Positions 14,141-20,661 of a stretch of 30,496 bases of DNA are shown one piece after another. A program made the translations under genes and the position numbers. The stretch is taken from contig SKXU01000046.1 of the NCBI GenBank assembly GCA_007128245.1, positions 1-30,496 on the forward strand, given 5' to 3'. The notes under the pieces are model-generated. The model was not told where the DNA came from. It did not search any database and saw only the letters and a program-made list of their open reading frames with translations. Source of the DNA: Candidatus Woesearchaeota archaeon. Its GTDB lineage: Archaea; Nanobdellota; Nanobdellia; Woesearchaeales; SKIA01. How positions within the stretch are numbered: the stretch's first letter is position 1; every line of letters starts with the position of its first letter.

Positions 14141-14368
14141 TTAGAAGGATCCCGTGTCAAACGCGAGGCGAATGTCTCGCGCCTTCACCGTTTTTCTCCC
14201 GGAGTGTTTTGAAATTTTCACTGCGGATTCTGAAATGCTGTGAGCAATCTCTGATATCTCTTGCGCCATGCGCTCAGCACCAGAAGCAGACACGCGCTTT
14301 GCGCCGCTCTCAGACATGATGCGCTCAACAGGAGCAACGGGAATTGGTGTTAATGATTTTCTTGGCAT
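14141..14368 (-). CDS. Archaeal histone
   Basis: A 75-aa HMf-type histone that wraps DNA. It shows PVAPVERIM (helix 1), SASGAERMAQEISEIAHSISESAVKISKHSGRKT (the long helix 2 and loop) and VKARDIRLAF (helix 3), with conserved Arg/Lys DNA contacts (the R and K of the GRKT-V-K-A-x-DI motif). The N-terminal extension MPRKSLTPI is slightly longer than in HMf. A TATA box at 14390-14397 lies 26 nt from the ATG at 14368. It is a second, distinct histone-fold protein in this window. Confidence 0.95.
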   Translation of the reverse strand: MPRKSLTPIPVAPVERIMSESGAKRVSASGAERMAQEISEIAHSISESAVKISKHSGRKTVKARDIRLAFDTGSF

Positions 14369-14389
14369 GCTAATGCTAATGCGCGCCCC

Positions 14390-14397
14390 TATTTAAC
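14390..14397 (-). promoter_or_regulatory. TATA box of histone gene
   Basis: The minus strand reads GTTAAATA, 26 nt before the ATG at 14368. Confidence 0.5.
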
Positions 14398-14456
14398 CTT
14401 TTTGGCGAGAAAACGACGATAAACAGAACAGGTTCCATTTGATTTGATTCACAACA

Positions 14457-14465
14457 ATTATAAAT
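14457..14465 (+). promoter_or_regulatory. TATA box of orphan 438-aa gene
   Basis: ATTATAAAT is centred 26 nt before the ATG at 14487. Confidence 0.6.
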
Positions 14466-14486
14466 GTTGACTACTTATCAGTAACT

Positions 14487-15803
14487 ATGACTCTGGATGG
14501 TTTACTACAGGGCATGGTTCGTATTGAGCAACCTGATGGTTCAGTGCGATATATGCCACAGGACGTATTTGATGCTCAAGAGCAACGTAAAACAGAAGCA
14601 AAAGGTATTCTTGATGCCCACACAGGACTTATCCCGCAAAACGGAACGGAGCTTTTAGAGGGATTAGTGCAGGGGAAATGGGATTTAAAACCTGAAGAGA
14701 TGAGGCAATGGATGAGGGCCGTTCAGAGAAACGAACGTGCTAAAATTCCGCCAATCTGGAATCAAGACATTTATACAGATACGTCTTTCACGGACGATTC
14801 AGGCAGAGTAATCACTAGGTTTCCCGTCATAGACCAAGTCATTAACATCGGCGTTTTAAACTTGAAAGAAAAGTTTTCACGATCATATCAAGACCCTGTA
14901 ACACCTAGAATGATATGGAAATTCAGAGATTACTTGCTTAGAGATGATATCAGCACAGCTGTGTTTGAAGAAATCGCTGATATTCGAAAACAAGGATACG
15001 GAGTTCAGAAAACCAGTGACATCAGACGAGTGCTCTCGTATTTAGGAAGTATTTTAGAGAACTATCCTCGGCGCGAAATAGTGTTGGATGATAAAGTGCC
15101 AAAAGACGCATTGCAAGCTGTTCAAAGACGAATGTGGTTTGCACATCAAACACCACAAGCAGTAGAAGATACGGTTGCTCAGTACTGGAACCAATTTCTA
15201 GAAGTTGCACAGGAAGCAGGGGATTTACCATACAAAACTCTTGCCCAAGAGCATCCTCGAACGGCACAAGCACACAGGATTCACAGGCAATTTCCGGACC
15301 TATTTCCACAAGAAGATCGCCTAACGGAGCTAATAGGAATGTCGCACGGAGAACAACTTGCATACATCTCAATAAGATCAGGAGAGGATTTTTCCTTACT
15401 TACTAAACGCACAATGGAGGAATTACCTGCACCACTTCGCAACCAAGTATTAGAAGCAATGAACCTCCGGGGAGAAACTGCGGACGTACCACTTGAACAC
15501 TATTTTACAGATAGAAGTAGATTTCTTGCTAGCATTGGTATGAGTCCAACACTAAAAGACGACTTGGCTGACGCAATTGATCACTGGGCGGCTACTCGAA
15601 TTGGTCAAGCTCAGTTTGAGGAGTTAGTGCCATTAACACACGCTTATGACAACTTCTTAACTGTTTCTAGACAAAAACCGCGAGCAAAAGATACACTATT
15701 TAAGAGGCTACGAGAAAGAGCAGAGGGAGCAAACGATCCCCGTGCTCACCTTGTCGAGCAAGGAATTCGAGACTATGTGGCTGACGCCGCAACCCGGATT
15801 TGA
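14487..15803 (+). CDS. Unrecognised 438-aa protein ending inside tRNA-Ser
   Basis: I do not recognise a family. The protein is soluble-looking, with no signal or membrane segment, and begins MTLDGLLQGMVRIEQPDGSV. It is mostly helical with many Arg/Gln/Glu residues and contains no cysteine. By eye about half of its arginine codons are AGA/AGG, while the thermosome uses only CGN, so its codon use differs from the core genes. The final codons and TGA stop (15801-15803) lie within the T arm of the convergent tRNA-Ser gene, so its last six residues are dictated by tRNA sequence. It has its own TATA box. Transfer next to the tRNA is possible but unproven. Confidence 0.8.
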   Translation: MTLDGLLQGMVRIEQPDGSVRYMPQDVFDAQEQRKTEAKGILDAHTGLIPQNGTELLEGLVQGKWDLKPEEMRQWMRAVQRNERAKIPPIWNQDIYTDTSFTDDSGRVITRFPVIDQVINIGVLNLKEKFSRSYQDPVTPRMIWKFRDYLLRDDISTAVFEEIADIRKQGYGVQKTSDIRRVLSYLGSILENYPRREIVLDDKVPKDALQAVQRRMWFAHQTPQAVEDTVAQYWNQFLEVAQEAGDLPYKTLAQEHPRTAQAHRIHRQFPDLFPQEDRLTELIGMSHGEQLAYISIRSGEDFSLLTKRTMEELPAPLRNQVLEAMNLRGETADVPLEHYFTDRSRFLASIGMSPTLKDDLADAIDHWAATRIGQAQFEELVPLTHAYDNFLTVSRQKPRAKDTLFKRLRERAEGANDPRAHLVEQGIRDYVADAATRI

Positions 15804-15867
15804 ACCGGGATGACCATAAGGCCCAGGATTTCCAATCCTGTGCAATACCAGATTATGCGATTGCGGC
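15785..15867 (-). tRNA. tRNA-Ser (GGA)
   Basis: Acceptor GCCGCAA/TTGCGGC, discriminator G at 15785, anticodon arm CAGGA-TTGGAAA-TCCTG giving GGA, a long variable arm (GGCCTTATGGTC) typical of class II serine tRNAs, and T arm CCCGG-TTCAAAT-CCGGG. No intron. No good TATA box is visible at the expected distance (AAAAACAAA-like at about 15891-15899 only), so it may be processed from the upstream endonuclease transcript, whose stop is 16 nt away. Confidence 0.95.
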
Positions 15868-15882
15868 TTATGTTACTCTGAA

Positions 15883-16575
15883 TTACGCATTTGTTTTTGA
15901 ATGTAACGCTTTGTTTAATGCTCGTGTCTTTTTTTCGTGCCAGAAACCGATTTGTCGAGCATACTTGCTACGTTCTGCTTCTCGTGCAATAATGATAATA
16001 TACACTGTGGAATACGTTTTTTGTCGAGGCTGGTACGTGTGGCAATTATGCTTGATAGAGAGCGAGGATAGTGCCCTGGATAATTGACTCATTCCCTTTT
16101 GGTTTACGGTCTGCACTCGGATTGTTTTGTGTCCTACGTAGGCTTCAGCGGAGAAAAACCCTTTTATCCAAGATATAAGACACAGTTTATCATTCATGAT
16201 CCATTCGGGAATTCTCCAGCCGTGCGTATCGTAGGTTCCAATTTCCTGCAAATCTTCAACCACGACACGTGAAGTTAGCTGTAACAGGTGAAACTTGTTT
16301 TTCTTAGTGATGTAGGGCGTCTTTGCATATACACTTTCAAGTATGTGCACGCACATAGAAAGCATCATCATATCATCGGGAAAGATACCGAGCGCCCAAT
16401 GGTGAACTCCATTATTATTTTGGTGCGTAACTCTCCCATCTCCCGCAAGGAACCCACATAGTGCAGCCTTCATACACATGGCTTGTTCATCTGTCCTGAT
16501 GCGTGCATGCTCGAGGTCATGTACACGCGTCCATCGCCTTTGCGCAACCAGTGCATTTCGCTCACACACTCCCAT
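15883..16575 (-). CDS. LAGLIDADG-type homing endonuclease (free-standing)
   Basis: A 230-aa protein with two LAGLIDADG-type motifs: ALCGFLAGDGRV at 38-49 (acidic Asp46) and SWIKGFFSAEAYV at 135-147 (acidic Glu144). These helices form the core of a monomeric endonuclease, each giving one metal-binding acid. The region between and after fits the two alpha/beta DNA-binding halves, although the protein is short for the class. It is not inside a recognisable intron or intein. A GTG at 16596 exists, but the TATA box at 16596-16604 places the start at the ATG at 16575. It may be a mobile element or domesticated; the cleavage site is unknown. Confidence 0.8.
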   Translation of the reverse strand: MGVCERNALVAQRRWTRVHDLEHARIRTDEQAMCMKAALCGFLAGDGRVTHQNNNGVHHWALGIFPDDMMMLSMCVHILESVYAKTPYITKKNKFHLLQLTSRVVVEDLQEIGTYDTHGWRIPEWIMNDKLCLISWIKGFFSAEAYVGHKTIRVQTVNQKGMSQLSRALSSLSIKHNCHTYQPRQKTYSTVYIIIIAREAERSKYARQIGFWHEKKTRALNKALHSKTNA

Positions 16576-16595
16576 ACAAGAAATATGCTTTTGCA

Positions 16596-16604
16596 CTTAT
16601 AAAG
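16596..16604 (-). promoter_or_regulatory. TATA box of LAGLIDADG gene
   Basis: The minus strand reads CTTTATAAG, 25-26 nt before the ATG at 16575. Confidence 0.6.
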
Positions 16605-16629
16605 AGTTGCGGCGGTGCATGTCCAGTGG

Positions 16630-17328
16630 TCATTTTTTACCCAATCGCTCGACATCGCGCACGGTCCCAAAGGCCAGTGCTTTGCCATCCACAAGAGCGT
16701 GAACAGAGAATGTACTAACGTCTGAGAGAAAGGGCGATAAGAACTTGCCTGAGAGCACGTCAGTGCCCTCTGTAAGGGAAAACATGCTCGGAAGCACCAA
16801 GAGCTCCTTGCCTTGCCAAGAACCGACGAGATAGCACTTGACGAGTTCTGAGCGCACGCCATCGCTAATCGAGATTGCTGGGTGTTCATGGCCAATGACA
16901 ATCCTTTCGTACGCAGCAGTTGATACAGGAAGCTTGTCTCCATGCACAAACAGCGTCTTGCCAACAAGAAACTCTTCAGTTAAGGTCGCGCCAAACTTTT
17001 CTGCGATAGGAAAGAGCACGGGATCATGATTGCCCACAACAAGCACCACTTCTCTGTTCTTCGAAAGTACTTCAAGAACGCGCTTTGCATGCCGCCACTC
17101 AGCATCACTTACGCGCCCAAACGCGTGCTTAAAATCTCCGTTCACCACCACTGTGCGAGGCTTTGTATGCGAAAGTATCCTTGCGAGGCGTTTAAGCAGC
17201 ACCTCTGCTTCTTGTGAGGGAAGATATACTCCTTTAGAGCGCAGCTCCGCCTCATACCCAAGATGCAAGTCAGCAATCGCTAACACACGTGTTTCTGGAA
17301 AAAATACTGCTCCGTCAATAAATTGCAT
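16630..17328 (-). CDS. Archaeal ICC-like metallophosphoesterase
   Basis: A 232-aa calcineurin-like phosphoesterase with all metal-binding blocks: DLHLG (Asp20, His22), NGDFKH (Asp65), GNHD at 99-102, VHGDK (His129) and GHEHP at 146-150. The order and spacing match the small ICC-like archaeal family, related to nucleases of the Mre11/SbcD type, with unknown physiological substrate. The T-rich gap before it (17329-17367) follows the stop of tfe and probably acts as terminator and weak promoter together. Confidence 0.88.
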   Translation of the reverse strand: MQFIDGAVFFPETRVLAIADLHLGYEAELRSKGVYLPSQEAEVLLKRLARILSHTKPRTVVVNGDFKHAFGRVSDAEWRHAKRVLEVLSKNREVVLVVGNHDPVLFPIAEKFGATLTEEFLVGKTLFVHGDKLPVSTAAYERIVIGHEHPAISISDGVRSELVKCYLVGSWQGKELLVLPSMFSLTEGTDVLSGKFLSPFLSDVSTFSVHALVDGKALAFGTVRDVERLGKK

Positions 17329-17367
17329 GCGGTAAAGAAAAAGAGAATAAAAGAAAAAGGTTTGTGC
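17329..17367 (-). terminator. T-rich intergenic stretch after tfe
   Basis: The minus strand past the tfe stop reads CCTTTTTCTTTTATTCTCTTTTTCTTT, several short T runs typical of archaeal termination. TTTTATT within it may also be the TATA box of the phosphoesterase gene. Confidence 0.45.
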
Positions 17368-17874
17368 CTAAAACGGCACTTCTGCTTTCTTGAGCTCGTC
17401 AACGCGCTGCGTTAGGAACTCAATCGTGCGTGCGTTGTCTTGTTGGTTCATGATTTCTGAACATTCAGGACAGCGGAATTCGTACTCTACGGCACGCTCA
17501 AAGTCCATTCGTGTGCAGGTGTTATCACACATGAAAAAGTGTGTGCTCTGCTCTTTTTTGAGTCGCTCTTGCATTTTTGCAAGTTTTGCCGTTCTAATCT
17601 TCCCCACGAGGTGCGGGATGTGGTCTTTGTTGAAGTTCCAGTAGCAGATGTACCATCCTTTCTTCTTATCCTTTTTGCGATTAAAGGTTAAGATGTTGTG
17701 CTCGTAACATCGGTACAAGATGTTTCTCATCTGGTGAATCTCAATGTCAAGATCTTCTGCGATGATGAATTCTGATACGTTTTGTTTATCAAATAGGTAT
17801 GCTACCGCTTCTAGTGCGTCTTCTCCTACAAGTTCTTGCACGACGTTGTTTGTTAGTTTTTGTGTTACCTTCAT
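17368..17874 (-). CDS. tfe: Transcription initiation factor E, alpha subunit (TFE)
   Basis: Stabilises the open promoter complex with RNA polymerase, TBP and TFB. The 168-aa protein has the N-terminal winged helix (about 10-90, including EIHQMRNILYRCYEHNIL and GWYICYWNFN), then a basic helix, and a C-terminal zinc ribbon with Cys116, Cys120, Cys135 and Cys138 (CDNTC, CPEC). Length matches archaeal TFE-alpha. It lies 13 nt after a small zinc protein gene, preceded by GAGGGG, so the two form an operon. Confidence 0.95.
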   Translation of the reverse strand: MKVTQKLTNNVVQELVGEDALEAVAYLFDKQNVSEFIIAEDLDIEIHQMRNILYRCYEHNILTFNRKKDKKKGWYICYWNFNKDHIPHLVGKIRTAKLAKMQERLKKEQSTHFFMCDNTCTRMDFERAVEYEFRCPECSEIMNQQDNARTIEFLTQRVDELKKAEVPF

Positions 17875-17887
17875 TGTGTTTTCCCCT

Positions 17888-18097
17888 CTATACCTCTACA
17901 AGACTTTCTTCTTGCGTCCACATCCCCAAGCAGGCGATGCAGCAGAATGAGTAGGTATCTGCCTCATCCTTGATTTTCCAGTGCGCATGTACAGTGAAGT
18001 GGTCTTTGTCCACAGCGATAGGTTTGTTGCAGTGCTCGCATCGTTTTTCGGTGCGTGCTTGCTTCCATTCCTTCGGTATGTCTTGAAAGTACTTCAT
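17888..18097 (-). CDS. Small zinc-binding protein upstream of tfe
   Basis: A 69-aa protein with two cysteine pairs, CEHC near residue 20 and CCIAC near residue 52, with histidines between, suggesting one structural zinc site. I do not recognise the family. It ends 13 nt before tfe, which suggests a role linked to transcription or simple co-expression. The ATG at 18097 is 74 nt from the TATA box; a shorter leader ORF in the same frame, ending in TAG, precedes it (18119-18145). Confidence 0.65.
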   Translation of the reverse strand: MKYFQDIPKEWKQARTEKRCEHCNKPIAVDKDHFTVHAHWKIKDEADTYSFCCIACLGMWTQEESLVEV

Positions 18098-18118
18098 GTG
18101 TTCTTCGCATGAAAGCCT

Positions 18119-18145
18119 CTACGAGACCCCCAAATCTTTTGCCAT
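18119..18145 (-). other. Eight-codon leader ORF in frame with zinc protein, ends TAG
   Basis: ATG at 18145 lies exactly 26 nt from the TATA box (18166-18175), where leaderless genes here start. It encodes MAKDLGVS and stops at TAG (18119-18121). The same frame then continues without another stop through RLSCEEH into the annotated ATG at 18097. TAG is an ordinary stop in neighbouring genes (gltX, lemA, L10e, Kazal protein). It could be a regulatory leader peptide, a recent nonsense change or a recoded codon. Confidence 0.4.
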
Positions 18146-18165
18146 TCACCTTATGGTAATGACCC

Positions 18166-18175
18166 TTTTTAAATT
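18166..18175 (-). promoter_or_regulatory. TATA box of zinc protein-tfe operon
   Basis: The minus strand reads AATTTAAAAA. The predicted transcription start coincides with the ATG at 18145. Confidence 0.55.
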
Positions 18176-18211
18176 TTATGCTTTTATCATACCCTTGCGA
18201 GCGCGTAACTA

Positions 18212-18544
18212 CTATTCGGAGTCAATTTCATCCGCTTGCGCGAGTAGCGATGCCGCCGAGGACTGTTCTTCTCGCAAGTCTTTGCTTCCGCAATATCCAC
18301 AAATCTTGTTTTCGGCGTCAGGGCGAAATCTACTGACAAAATCGCATTTTGCACATACCAAGGATTCTTTTTGGACAGGATTCGCATCGTAGTGTTGTCG
18401 GTGAGATATCATGCCACGATCACCGCGTATGCGCCCTTGGCTTCCGTCGTAGCATTCAACACACAAGAACGTGTTGGCAGACACATACCTCACGTCTGCG
18501 CTCGGTACAGCTTTTCCGCATTGCTTGCACACAGTGGATGCCAT
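18212..18544 (-). CDS. Two-zinc-ribbon protein, function unknown
   Basis: A 110-aa protein with an N-terminal ribbon (CKQC ... CVEC, about 6-31) and a second ribbon (CAKC ... CGYC, about 64-84), separated by a basic Gly/Arg segment (GRIRGDRG). The short acidic C-terminus follows. It probably binds zinc and perhaps RNA, DNA or a protein partner. It lies directly downstream of the aIF2 gamma gene but has its own TATA box (18565-18575, 26 nt before ATG), which overlaps the last codon of that gene. Confidence 0.75.
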   Translation of the reverse strand: MASTVCKQCGKAVPSADVRYVSANTFLCVECYDGSQGRIRGDRGMISHRQHYDANPVQKESLVCAKCDFVSRFRPDAENKICGYCGSKDLREEQSSAASLLAQADEIDSE

Positions 18545-18564
18545 GTCCCTTTTGTGATTTAGGG

Positions 18565-18575
18565 ATATTTAAAAT
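18565..18575 (-). promoter_or_regulatory. TATA box of two-zinc-ribbon gene
   Basis: ATTTTAAATAT on the minus strand, 26 nt before the ATG at 18544. Confidence 0.6.
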
Positions 18576-19804
18576 TATTCTTCGGCTGCAATCACGCCAT
18601 ATCCTATGAGACGAAAGCGCGTTCCTGTTCTACGAGAGATAGATACGCGGTCTCCTGTGCGTGCGCACACAGGTTTTTTCAGCGATACAACAATTTCTTC
18701 TTTGCCTAGCTCAGACACCACTCCTACAGTGGCTGCTGAGTGTACGTTGAGCATGAGGAGTTCTTTGAGTTTAAGCGGCTCAATTGCTGCTTCTACTCCT
18801 ACAACGCGCTCAAGTAGCGATGTTTTGAGGCGTAGCGTGTACCATACTGGTGGAAGAGCCCCTGGCCGTCCCACGACTGACCCTACGAGCGAATCTGATT
18901 TCACAAGTCCTGGGTCAAGTGCAGTCATCATTGCTGATGATCCTCCGCACGTCAGTTTTTTCAGAGGCTGTCCTCCTGAGACGACTGACGTAACCGTGGT
19001 AGTGATGGGGTGTGCTACGCGTTTGTTTTGTTCTTCGACGACGCGTCCAGGGCGAATCTCTATTTCATCGCCCGGAGAAAATACTCCTGCCACCACAGAG
19101 CCTCCTAAAACGCCTCCTTGAAGTTTTTGTGGGCGCGTTCCAGGTTTGTTGATGTCAAAGCTTCTTGCCACGTAAAAGACAGGGTCTTGCGTTTCATCTC
19201 GCTGTGGCGTGGGGATTGTTTCTTGGATGGTAGCGATGAGTGCGTCGATATTAACGTCGTGTAGTGCGCTAATGGGTACGATGGGCGCGTCTTTGTAGGC
19301 TGTTTTTTCAAGGAACTCCTTAATTTGTTGGTAGTGTTTGTGCGCTCGCTCAACAGATACCACATCTATCTTGTTTTGCACCACAATAACGTTTTTGATG
19401 CCTGCTACTTGGAGTGCCATGAGGTGCTCAACGGTCTGTGGTTGTGGGCAGTGCTCGTTTGCTGCTACCAGTAAGAGTGCTCCGTCCATAAGTGATGCTC
19501 CTGACAACATGGTTGCCATAAGACTTTCGTGTCCTGGAGCGTCTATCAATGATATTTTTCTTGCGACAGTTGTTTTCTTTCCATCTACTTCTTCGTGCGT
19601 GGTGAATTGCTCAATTCCTTTTTTTCCTGGTATTGTGCGTATTACGCTGTCTGCGTATCCGAGACGAATAGTGATTCCTCGTTTCAGCTCTTCTGAGTGT
19701 GTGTCAGTCCACTTTCCTGAGAGTCGCTGCGTGAGTGTCGTCTTTCCGTGGTCTACGTGTCCGACAAGGCCAATGTTTACTTCTGGTTGCGTATACTCTG
19801 CCAT
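18575..19804 (-). CDS. eif2g: Translation initiation factor aIF2 subunit gamma
   Basis: GTPase core of aIF2, which carries initiator Met-tRNA to the small ribosomal subunit. The 409-aa protein has G1 GHVDHGKT (15-22), switch region RGITIRLGYAD, G3 DAPGHE (88-93), G4 NKID (144-147) and G5 SAL, followed by two beta-barrel domains. The loop before G3, which in many archaeal/eukaryotic gamma subunits is a four-cysteine zinc knuckle, has no cysteine here (residues about 55-82). The start at 19804 gives the family N-terminus; a longer frame to 19852 overlaps S6e and is not needed. It lies 7 nt after the S6e stop, with AGGTG nearby. Confidence 0.96.
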   Translation of the reverse strand: MAEYTQPEVNIGLVGHVDHGKTTLTQRLSGKWTDTHSEELKRGITIRLGYADSVIRTIPGKKGIEQFTTHEEVDGKKTTVARKISLIDAPGHESLMATMLSGASLMDGALLLVAANEHCPQPQTVEHLMALQVAGIKNVIVVQNKIDVVSVERAHKHYQQIKEFLEKTAYKDAPIVPISALHDVNIDALIATIQETIPTPQRDETQDPVFYVARSFDINKPGTRPQKLQGGVLGGSVVAGVFSPGDEIEIRPGRVVEEQNKRVAHPITTTVTSVVSGGQPLKKLTCGGSSAMMTALDPGLVKSDSLVGSVVGRPGALPPVWYTLRLKTSLLERVVGVEAAIEPLKLKELLMLNVHSAATVGVVSELGKEEIVVSLKKPVCARTGDRVSISRRTGTRFRLIGYGVIAAEE

Positions 19805-19811
19805 GTATAAC

Positions 19812-20204
19812 TTACACCTGCTCTGCTGGCGCTTCTTCTTGTGGAGGTTCAACGAGTGGTTGTTTGCCTTCTTTGACGATAATAACGTTTAGCTGTGCAG
19901 TGTTTGGACCCACAGTGTTTCCTGCTACTGTTCTTCGTGAGCGCATTCCTTTTCTTTTTGAGCGAAATCCTACTCCTCCTGCTAGCAAGACTTTTCTTCG
20001 TACAGCACCTTCAACGTCTCGCCTCATAGGAAATCCCGCGTTATCAGATCCGCCTACAATTTTGAATTCATAGCCTGTTTTATCAATCATCTCTCCTTTG
20101 AACGTAGAGCCCATTTTTAGGCCAAAAAGTGGTTTCGGTTCTGCGAGTGTGAGCGGTGTTGTGTGTCCTGTCTTCGGATTTCCGACATTAATTTTAAGTT
20201 CCAT
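19812..20204 (-). CDS. rps6e: 30S ribosomal protein S6e
   Basis: A 130-aa small-subunit protein with the standard start MELKINVGNPKTGHT and the conserved segments GSTFKGE, FKIVGGSDNAGFPMRRDV, and a basic stretch (GFRSKRKGMRSRRTVAGNTV). The ATG at 20204 is 6 nt after GGGAGG (minus strand, 20211-20216). An in-frame GTG at 20240 coincides with the transcription start predicted from the TATA box (20260-20268), but homology and the Shine-Dalgarno sequence favour 20204. It forms an operon with aIF2 gamma, an arrangement common in archaea. The C-terminal tail is Glu/Pro/Gln-rich and short. Confidence 0.95.
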   Translation of the reverse strand: MELKINVGNPKTGHTTPLTLAEPKPLFGLKMGSTFKGEMIDKTGYEFKIVGGSDNAGFPMRRDVEGAVRRKVLLAGGVGFRSKRKGMRSRRTVAGNTVGPNTAQLNVIIVKEGKQPLVEPPQEEAPAEQV

Positions 20205-20210
20205 TCGTAT

Positions 20211-20216
20211 CCTCCC
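20211..20216 (-). promoter_or_regulatory. Shine-Dalgarno deciding the S6e start
   Basis: GGGAGG on the minus strand, 6 nt before the ATG at 20204. Confidence 0.65.
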
Positions 20217-20259
20217 GAGGAGCTCTTTCATCCTCAGCACTACGCAGAAATGGCTGCGT

Positions 20260-20268
20260 CTTTAAAAG
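20260..20268 (-). promoter_or_regulatory. TATA box of S6e-aIF2 gamma operon
   Basis: CTTTTAAAG on the minus strand, predicting a start near 20239 and a leader of about 35 nt. Confidence 0.5.
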
Positions 20269-20273
20269 AGTAC

Positions 20274-20609
20274 TTACTTTTTTTGTTCATACCCAAGTTC
20301 GTTGAGGAGCCGTGAATGCCACTCGCCCACTTGTTGACGAACGCGATGATAGCCTGGAAGGGCTCGCGAGTTTATTGTAACAAATGGTGCAAGTTCCGAT
20401 CCCTTTACTTGAGGTGAGACGTCAAGACCAAGTTTTCCTTCTCGACCCCCTTTAAGGCGGTACCTGATTTCCACGGGTCGCTCTCGTCTCCATAACGCAT
20501 CTAAGTACCAAGCAGCCTCCCCAGCTTTCACCGGAAGGCCTTGAATCAAGAAGTTCGGTGCGAATCGGTCGTAAAAGGAGTGTACTGTGGTCTCAATTGT
20601 TCGTCGCAT
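20274..20609 (-). CDS. Unrecognised 111-aa protein
   Basis: I do not recognise a family. It is a soluble, basic protein: an N-terminal helix (MRRTIETTVHSFYDRF), a strand-rich middle (ERPVEIRYRLKGGREGKLGLDV) and a C-terminal helix with Trp and His (VGEWHSRLLNELGYEQ). There are no cysteines and no membrane segment. It shares a single TATA palindrome with the divergent NOG1-like GTPase, which hints at coordinated expression and perhaps a ribosome-related role. It ends just before the S6e promoter. Confidence 0.7.
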   Translation of the reverse strand: MRRTIETTVHSFYDRFAPNFLIQGLPVKAGEAAWYLDALWRRERPVEIRYRLKGGREGKLGLDVSPQVKGSELAPFVTINSRALPGYHRVRQQVGEWHSRLLNELGYEQKK

Positions 20610-20630
20610 GGTTATCCGGACAAACGCCTT

Positions 20631-20640
20631 ATTTATAAAT
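20631..20640. promoter_or_regulatory. Symmetric shared TATA box for two divergent genes
   Basis: ATTTATAAAT is a perfect 10-bp palindrome whose centre (20635.5) is exactly 26.5 nt from the ATG of the minus gene (20609) and 26.5 nt from the ATG of the plus gene (20662). No other AT-rich box lies in the 52-bp gap. Confidence 0.7.
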
Positions 20641-20661
20641 CAACAGGTATTTTGTGTGGGT

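Noticed and set aside
13068..14368. Toxin-antitoxin (MNT/HEPN) module around the nucleotidyltransferase
   Set aside because: No HEPN partner gene adjacent; neighbours are tRNA genes and a histone with their own promoters.
15785..15867. Integrase-type att site at tRNA-Ser
   Set aside because: I looked for a second copy of the tRNA 3' end; only the ordinary shared T-arm bases of other tRNAs (for example CCGGATTTGAACCGG in tRNA(CAU)) match, and no integrase gene is present.
15800..16087. Plus-strand open frame of 95 codons across tRNA-Ser
   Set aside because: Its start is inside the tRNA and it lies antisense to the LAGLIDADG gene, which has two clear motifs and its own TATA box.
18119..18145. 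UAG as pyrrolysine codon
   Set aside because: TAG ends several housekeeping genes here (gltX, lemA, L10e, Kazal protein), so general reassignment is unlikely; a leader ORF is the simpler reading.
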